Shown piece after piece: positions 5,653-8,067 of a DNA stretch of 8,067 nucleotides (the stretch's first letter is position 1; each line of letters opens with the position of its first letter). The position numbers and the translations under genes were made by a program. Source of the DNA: an uncultured Clostridia bacterium (GTDB lineage Bacteria > Bacillota > Clostridia > Peptostreptococcales > Anaerovoracaceae); contig CAKQOW010000072.1 of assembly GCA_934256595.1 (NCBI GenBank), forward strand, positions 1-8,067. The letters are read 5' to 3'. A model generated the notes under the pieces. It was not told the DNA's origin and ran no database searches. It worked only from the letters and a program-made list of their open reading frames with translations.

Positions 5653-7021
5653 ATTTTTCAATCCTTCCTGCACGCCTGAAAGCTCTGCCTATCTCAACAG
5701 TATCAGTCATTGCATATACTTCTTCTTCCTGTCCGCCCAGATTAATTGTTCTCAGATACATATCTCGCAGATTATTGTTTGTTTTAACATTCTGCAGCCT
5801 GATATACCGATTGTGTGGATTTGTTGTTGAAAATACAAGACTGTTTTTGCTGATCATTTCTAGCGCTCTTAAATTATGAGAGGTAAAAACAAACTGGCCT
5901 TTTGCACCTTTTTCAAGAACCGTCAGCAATTCTCCCAACAGAAATTCGAAAATTCCCGAATCAAATTCATCTATAAAAAAGCATACTCCCGGATTGCTGT
6001 AAACACGCATAAGCACATTAAGCACCGATACTATTTTTATAATTCCCTCAGACTCATACGCAAGAGGAATTGTTACATCGCCTCTTTTTGACAGCAGTTC
6101 AATACGATACCCGTCCTCCCCATTTTCAAGAAGCTGTTTTCCGTGGTTTTTCATCTGAATTGACAGCTCAGGAACCAGTGTACACAGCACAATATTCATT
6201 TCTGCAATAAAGCGCTCTGCCAGTTCATATTCAAATTCAGATATAACAGACGGCTTGTCAATTCTTATCGGCATCTCTCCTTTTGCAGTTCCTTTATCAT
6301 ACTCTACCCTAAAAGAGAAAGGAACAAACAGTGACATACTTATTGCTGCGCTGTGTCCTGACTCCACCACAAACAGACTCATTTTTACATATTCTGCAAG
6401 GCTTTTAATTATAAAGCTGTATTCTTCATTGGCAGTCCCTTCAATGAAAATTTTCCTGCCTTCATTTCCAAACAGAAATGAACATTTATCCTTTTCGGAA
6501 ATTCGTTTGGCAACTGTAAGATTTACCTTATTCTCTCTGTTTTCTTTAATTAAACTGTCATACCTCAATATTGGTGTAATTTCGTGCTTCTCATCATACC
6601 GGTTGTATTTCAGCATATTTTTCTTTTTGGAAAATTTCTCGCCATTCCATATCGCCGCCGAAAGAATTTCCTCTTTTATATTAAAATCCTCTTTTTCGAT
6701 TTTTATTGCATATTCACAAACTGCCTTTTTACCGGCGCTTTCAATTGAAAACTTTATCCTTATGCTGCATTCATTTTCCTGCTTGTTAATATAATCTGCA
6801 AAATTCGCAGGAAGATTTTCTCCCATAAGCAATTTCTGTATAAAAGCCATTGCCTGTATAACCGCCGTTTTACCGGACCCGTTTTGTCCGTATATTCCCA
6901 CTATATCTGAAGAATATTTAAAATATTTTTCTTCCTGCTCTGACGGCATCTGTATAGTCCCGTGTTTAACATTTTTAAAATTGTTCAGTTCAATCTCAAG
7001 TATTCTTACAATGTCTTTCAT
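5636..7021 (-). CDS. AAA15/AAA21-family (OLD-like) ATPase, probable phage-defence component
   Basis: A 461-aa SMC/ABC-like ATPase. Residues 1-20 (LEIELNNFKNVKHG) are the usual N-terminal strand. Walker A is GQNGSGKT at 45-52, a signature-like motif is YESEGIIKI at 322-330, Walker B with catalytic glutamate is CFFIDEFD at 347-354, and the switch histidine lies in TSHN at 380-383. This is the order seen in AAA15/AAA21 proteins encoded beside TOPRIM nucleases, such as AriA of PARIS and split OLD systems. There it senses infection and controls the effector. No TOPRIM domain is fused at its end; the adjacent gene starts like one but is truncated. An in-frame TGA just upstream fixes ATG 7021, although its ribosome binding site is weak. 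A near-consensus SigA promoter and an inverted repeat in the leader precede it. The ATPase itself shows no damage. A non-defence housekeeping role cannot be excluded. Confidence 0.85.
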   Translation of the reverse strand: MKDIVRILEIELNNFKNVKHGTIQMPSEQEEKYFKYSSDIVGIYGQNGSGKTAVIQAMAFIQKLLMGENLPANFADYINKQENECSIRIKFSIESAGKKAVCEYAIKIEKEDFNIKEEILSAAIWNGEKFSKKKNMLKYNRYDEKHEITPILRYDSLIKENRENKVNLTVAKRISEKDKCSFLFGNEGRKIFIEGTANEEYSFIIKSLAEYVKMSLFVVESGHSAAISMSLFVPFSFRVEYDKGTAKGEMPIRIDKPSVISEFEYELAERFIAEMNIVLCTLVPELSIQMKNHGKQLLENGEDGYRIELLSKRGDVTIPLAYESEGIIKIVSVLNVLMRVYSNPGVCFFIDEFDSGIFEFLLGELLTVLEKGAKGQFVFTSHNLRALEMISKNSLVFSTTNPHNRYIRLQNVKTNNNLRDMYLRTINLGGQEEEVYAMTDTVEIGRAFRRAGRIEKYGEED

Positions 7022-7029
7022 TTCGTTGT

Positions 7030-7048
7030 TTCAGATTAAATGTCTGAA
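7030..7048. repeat. Inverted repeat in the ATPase leader
   Basis: TTCAGA (7030-7035) and TCTGAA (7043-7048) are perfect inverted arms around a 7-nt spacer. The element lies between the transcription start and the ATG, nine nt upstream of the start codon. It could be an operator or an RNA hairpin that limits ribosome access. Confidence 0.4.
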
Positions 7049-7091
7049 TTCTCCTTCCCCGCATATTACAAAATACACTTTTCGCTTTATA

Positions 7092-7119
7092 ATTATATCA
7101 CCTCTGTATTTTTTGTCAA
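7092..7119 (-). promoter_or_regulatory. SigA promoter of the ATPase operon
   Basis: Minus strand TTGACA (7114-7119), 16-nt spacer, TATAAT (7092-7097). Both hexamers match consensus exactly. The predicted start near 7085 gives a leader of about 64 nt. Such a strong promoter suggests that a repressor or translational control holds expression down. Confidence 0.75.
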
Positions 7120-7176
7120 CTTTATTGATTTTCGAAACATTTTGTATCGTTTTTTATGTTAATACAAAGACTGGTT

Positions 7177-7196
7177 TATCCATATTATATCCATAT
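7177..7196. repeat. Direct repeat of TATCCATAT with an 11-bp period
   Basis: TATCCATAT occurs at 7177-7185 and again at 7188-7196, about one helical turn apart, upstream of the AbrB-like promoter and between the two divergent genes. It may be a regulator binding site; AT-rich chance is the alternative. Confidence 0.3.
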
Positions 7197-7222
7197 CATC
7201 TGTAAATATAAGCTTTATACTA

Positions 7223-7250
7223 TTGATATTTTTCCGGCTAAGTATATAAT
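7223..7250 (+). promoter_or_regulatory. Putative SigA promoter of the AbrB-like gene
   Basis: TTGATA (7223-7228), 16-nt spacer, TATAAT (7245-7250). Start predicted near 7257, about 40 nt ahead of the ATG. The direct TATCCATAT repeats lie 26 nt upstream of the -35. Confidence 0.6.
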
Positions 7251-7295
7251 AATCTTAGAGTTTTCCCTATTTTACATACAAGGCAAGGTGAAATT

Positions 7296-7562
7296 ATGTC
7301 AGATAAAAATACTGTTACTTATTCTTCTAAGGTTATGGCAGACGGTCAGGTCACAATCCCAAAAGATATCAGAGAAATATTAGGCGTAACAAGCGGGGAC
7401 AGCATTACATTCATTGCCGACAGCAATTCCGTTCGCATAGTTAATTCTGCAATTTATGCAATGCAGGTTCTTCAAAACGAAATGACAGACGAAGACAAAC
7501 GCAGCGGACTCTGCAGTGAAGAAGATGTTGCCGCACTTGTAGCAGAGCTTAGAAAAGCCTAG
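7296..7562 (+). CDS. AbrB/MazE-family (SpoVT-AbrB fold) DNA-binding protein
   Basis: An 88-aa swapped-hairpin DNA-binding protein. The SpoVT/AbrB domain covers about residues 7-51: VTYSSKVMADGQVTIPKDIREILGV, with the typical GQVTIP and IRE-LGV elements, then GDSITFIADSNSVRIVNS. The C-terminal tail (MTDEDKRSGLCSEEDVAALVAELRKA) matches the style of antitoxin-like family members whose tail binds a toxin. The ATG follows AAGGTG by five nt. In toxin-antitoxin pairs a PIN or MazF-like toxin follows at once, but here a terminator comes next, so it is either a lone regulator or an orphan antitoxin. It is divergent from the ATPase gene and could regulate that promoter or its own. The function in this cell is inferred from the fold only. 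Confidence 0.87.
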   Translation: MSDKNTVTYSSKVMADGQVTIPKDIREILGVTSGDSITFIADSNSVRIVNSAIYAMQVLQNEMTDEDKRSGLCSEEDVAALVAELRKA

Positions 7563-7598
7563 CGAGCTCAATCCTCTTAATCCTGCACCGCTAAAACA

Positions 7599-7626
7599 AA
7601 AGGCTCTGCGGTATAACAGAGTCTTT
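7599..7626. terminator. Bidirectional hairpin terminator between convergent genes
   Basis: AAAGGCTCTG pairs with CAGAGTCTTT (one G-U on the plus strand) around the loop CGGTATAA. On the plus strand it ends the AbrB-like transcript; on the minus strand it is followed by TTTTGTTTT, a good U-tract for the HicB-like gene. The loop differs from terminators A and B. Confidence 0.7.
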
Positions 7627-7682
7627 AATGTTTCCTATATTATTCTTTGCAAAGTACCCGAAGAAATTCAAATATAAAATGC

Positions 7683-7898
7683 TTATTTATATCCTTTCTC
7701 CGGTTCTTTTCCTGCTTCTCTGCAAAACTCCAGATAATCATCTCCCGCCATATGAAATTCTTTTTCGATATCCGAAGGGTTCTTTGTCTCAAAATCAATA
7801 TAATCGTTAATTCTTTCGATTTTCCCTCTAAAGGTTTCAGACTCCGCATCAAATTCGACCTTTGCATAATAGCCTTTGTATTCTATAATATTTCCCAT
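7683..7898 (-). CDS. HicB-like antitoxin, short form lacking a DNA-binding tail
   Basis: A 71-aa protein matching the RNase-H-like HicB fold: MGNIIEYKGYYAKVEFDAES, ETFRGKIERINDYIDFE and EKEFHMAGDDYLEFCREAGKEPEK. The motif with AGDDYLEFCREAGKEPEK is characteristic of HicB family antitoxins, which neutralise the HicA RNase. Usual members run to about 105-115 aa, with a ribbon-helix-helix tail (NVRI-type) for DNA binding. Here the frame stops at KGYK, and no such tail was found in the other two frames downstream. No HicA gene is seen in the 170 nt upstream. The start has a weak GGTGAAAG site. It is probably an orphan, truncated antitoxin, or a functional short variant relying on a distant toxin. 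Confidence 0.78.
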   Translation of the reverse strand: MGNIIEYKGYYAKVEFDAESETFRGKIERINDYIDFETKNPSDIEKEFHMAGDDYLEFCREAGKEPEKGYK

Positions 7899-7923
7899 TG
7901 TCTTTCACCATTTCATCTAAACA

Positions 7924-7944
7924 AGTTGCAAATCATCTGCAACT
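7924..7944. repeat. Perfect inverted repeat upstream of the HicB-like gene
   Basis: AGTTGCA (7924-7930) and TGCAACT (7938-7944) around AATCATC. It lies 26 nt upstream of the HicB-like start codon, downstream of the likely transcription start. It could be an operator, such as an ancestral HicB site, or an RNA hairpin. Confidence 0.45.
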
Positions 7945-8030
7945 GCGTAATTTCAAAATTTCTACGATTAAGCTTTTTAAATTCATTATTTCGCAAACAA
8001 CAGACTCACAAGTTGATATATCATAAGTCT

Positions 8031-8058
8031 ATTATATTTATCTCCGTAAAAAAGTAAA
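8031..8058 (-). promoter_or_regulatory. Weak putative SigA promoter of the HicB-like gene
   Basis: Minus strand TTTACT, 16-nt spacer, TATAAT. The -10 is perfect but the -35 matches only four of six bases. The leader would be about 125 nt and include the inverted repeat. AT-rich surroundings make chance matches common. Confidence 0.35.
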
Positions 8059-8067
8059 GGCGCACTC

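Noticed and set aside
6255..6794. Plus-strand open frame of 179 aa
   Set aside because: Antisense to the ATPase gene, with low-complexity serine- and leucine-rich composition typical of a shadow frame.
7027..7032. TGAAAC on the minus strand just before the ATPase start, as a third ECF promoter
   Set aside because: It is only six nt from the start codon with no matching -10 in non-coding sequence, and a strong SigA promoter lies upstream.
7156..7201. TATCCATAT repeats as the start of a CRISPR array
   Set aside because: Only two 9-nt copies separated by 2 nt, with no spacer-sized intervals and no cas genes.
7640..7867. Minus-strand 75-aa frame overlapping the HicB-like gene
   Set aside because: A shifted reading of the HicB-like gene. 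I also tested whether its end supplies the missing DNA-binding tail, but it lacks any ribbon-helix-helix pattern.

Overview
The window looks like a chromosomal segment of a low-GC Gram-positive bacterium, most likely a clostridium of the Lachnospiraceae type. The AT-rich composition, strong AGGAGG-type ribosome binding sites, ECF sigma factors paired with DUF4367-type anti-sigma factors, and Rhs/YD-repeat toxin remains all fit. No gene here fixes the genus. Almost everything is coded on the minus strand; only an AbrB-like gene reads on the plus strand. Calls come from reading the sequence and family memory; no database search was run.

Region 1 (1-3250) holds two tandem, paralogous ECF sigma / anti-sigma operons. 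Each sigma gene overlaps its membrane-anchored anti-sigma gene by about 20 nt. The second operon also carries a small three-helix membrane protein; the first anti-sigma gene runs off the left edge. A matching ECF-type promoter (TGAAACTAT, then CRTCTAA) and a nearer SigA-like promoter precede each sigma gene, suggesting autoregulation on top of basal expression.

Region 2 (3340-5490) is a polymorphic-toxin graveyard. It contains the C-terminal end of an Rhs protein with a basic toxin tip, a probable immunity gene overlapping it by 1 nt, a 34-codon remnant that may be the end of a second toxin, and a second immunity-like gene. That last gene is split by a -1 frame change at a run of eight A. The Rhs end is joined directly to the truncated second gene of region 3.

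Region 3 (5446-7119) is an AAA15/AAA21-type ATPase followed by a short stub that looks like the start of a TOPRIM-type partner. The layout resembles ATPase + TOPRIM phage-defence pairs (PARIS or split-OLD style), but the effector is cut after about 57 codons by the Rhs fragment, so the system is probably broken. A near-perfect SigA promoter and a palindromic leader precede it.

Region 4 (7140-8067) has an AbrB/MazE-like DNA-binding protein on the plus strand and a short HicB-like protein on the minus strand, converging on a hairpin terminator. Neither has a recognisable toxin partner here. The most unusual signals are the ATPase-stub/Rhs junction, the A8 slippery site, and two 44-nt minus-strand hairpins with a conserved octaloop, each placed as a terminator upstream of a sigma promoter.
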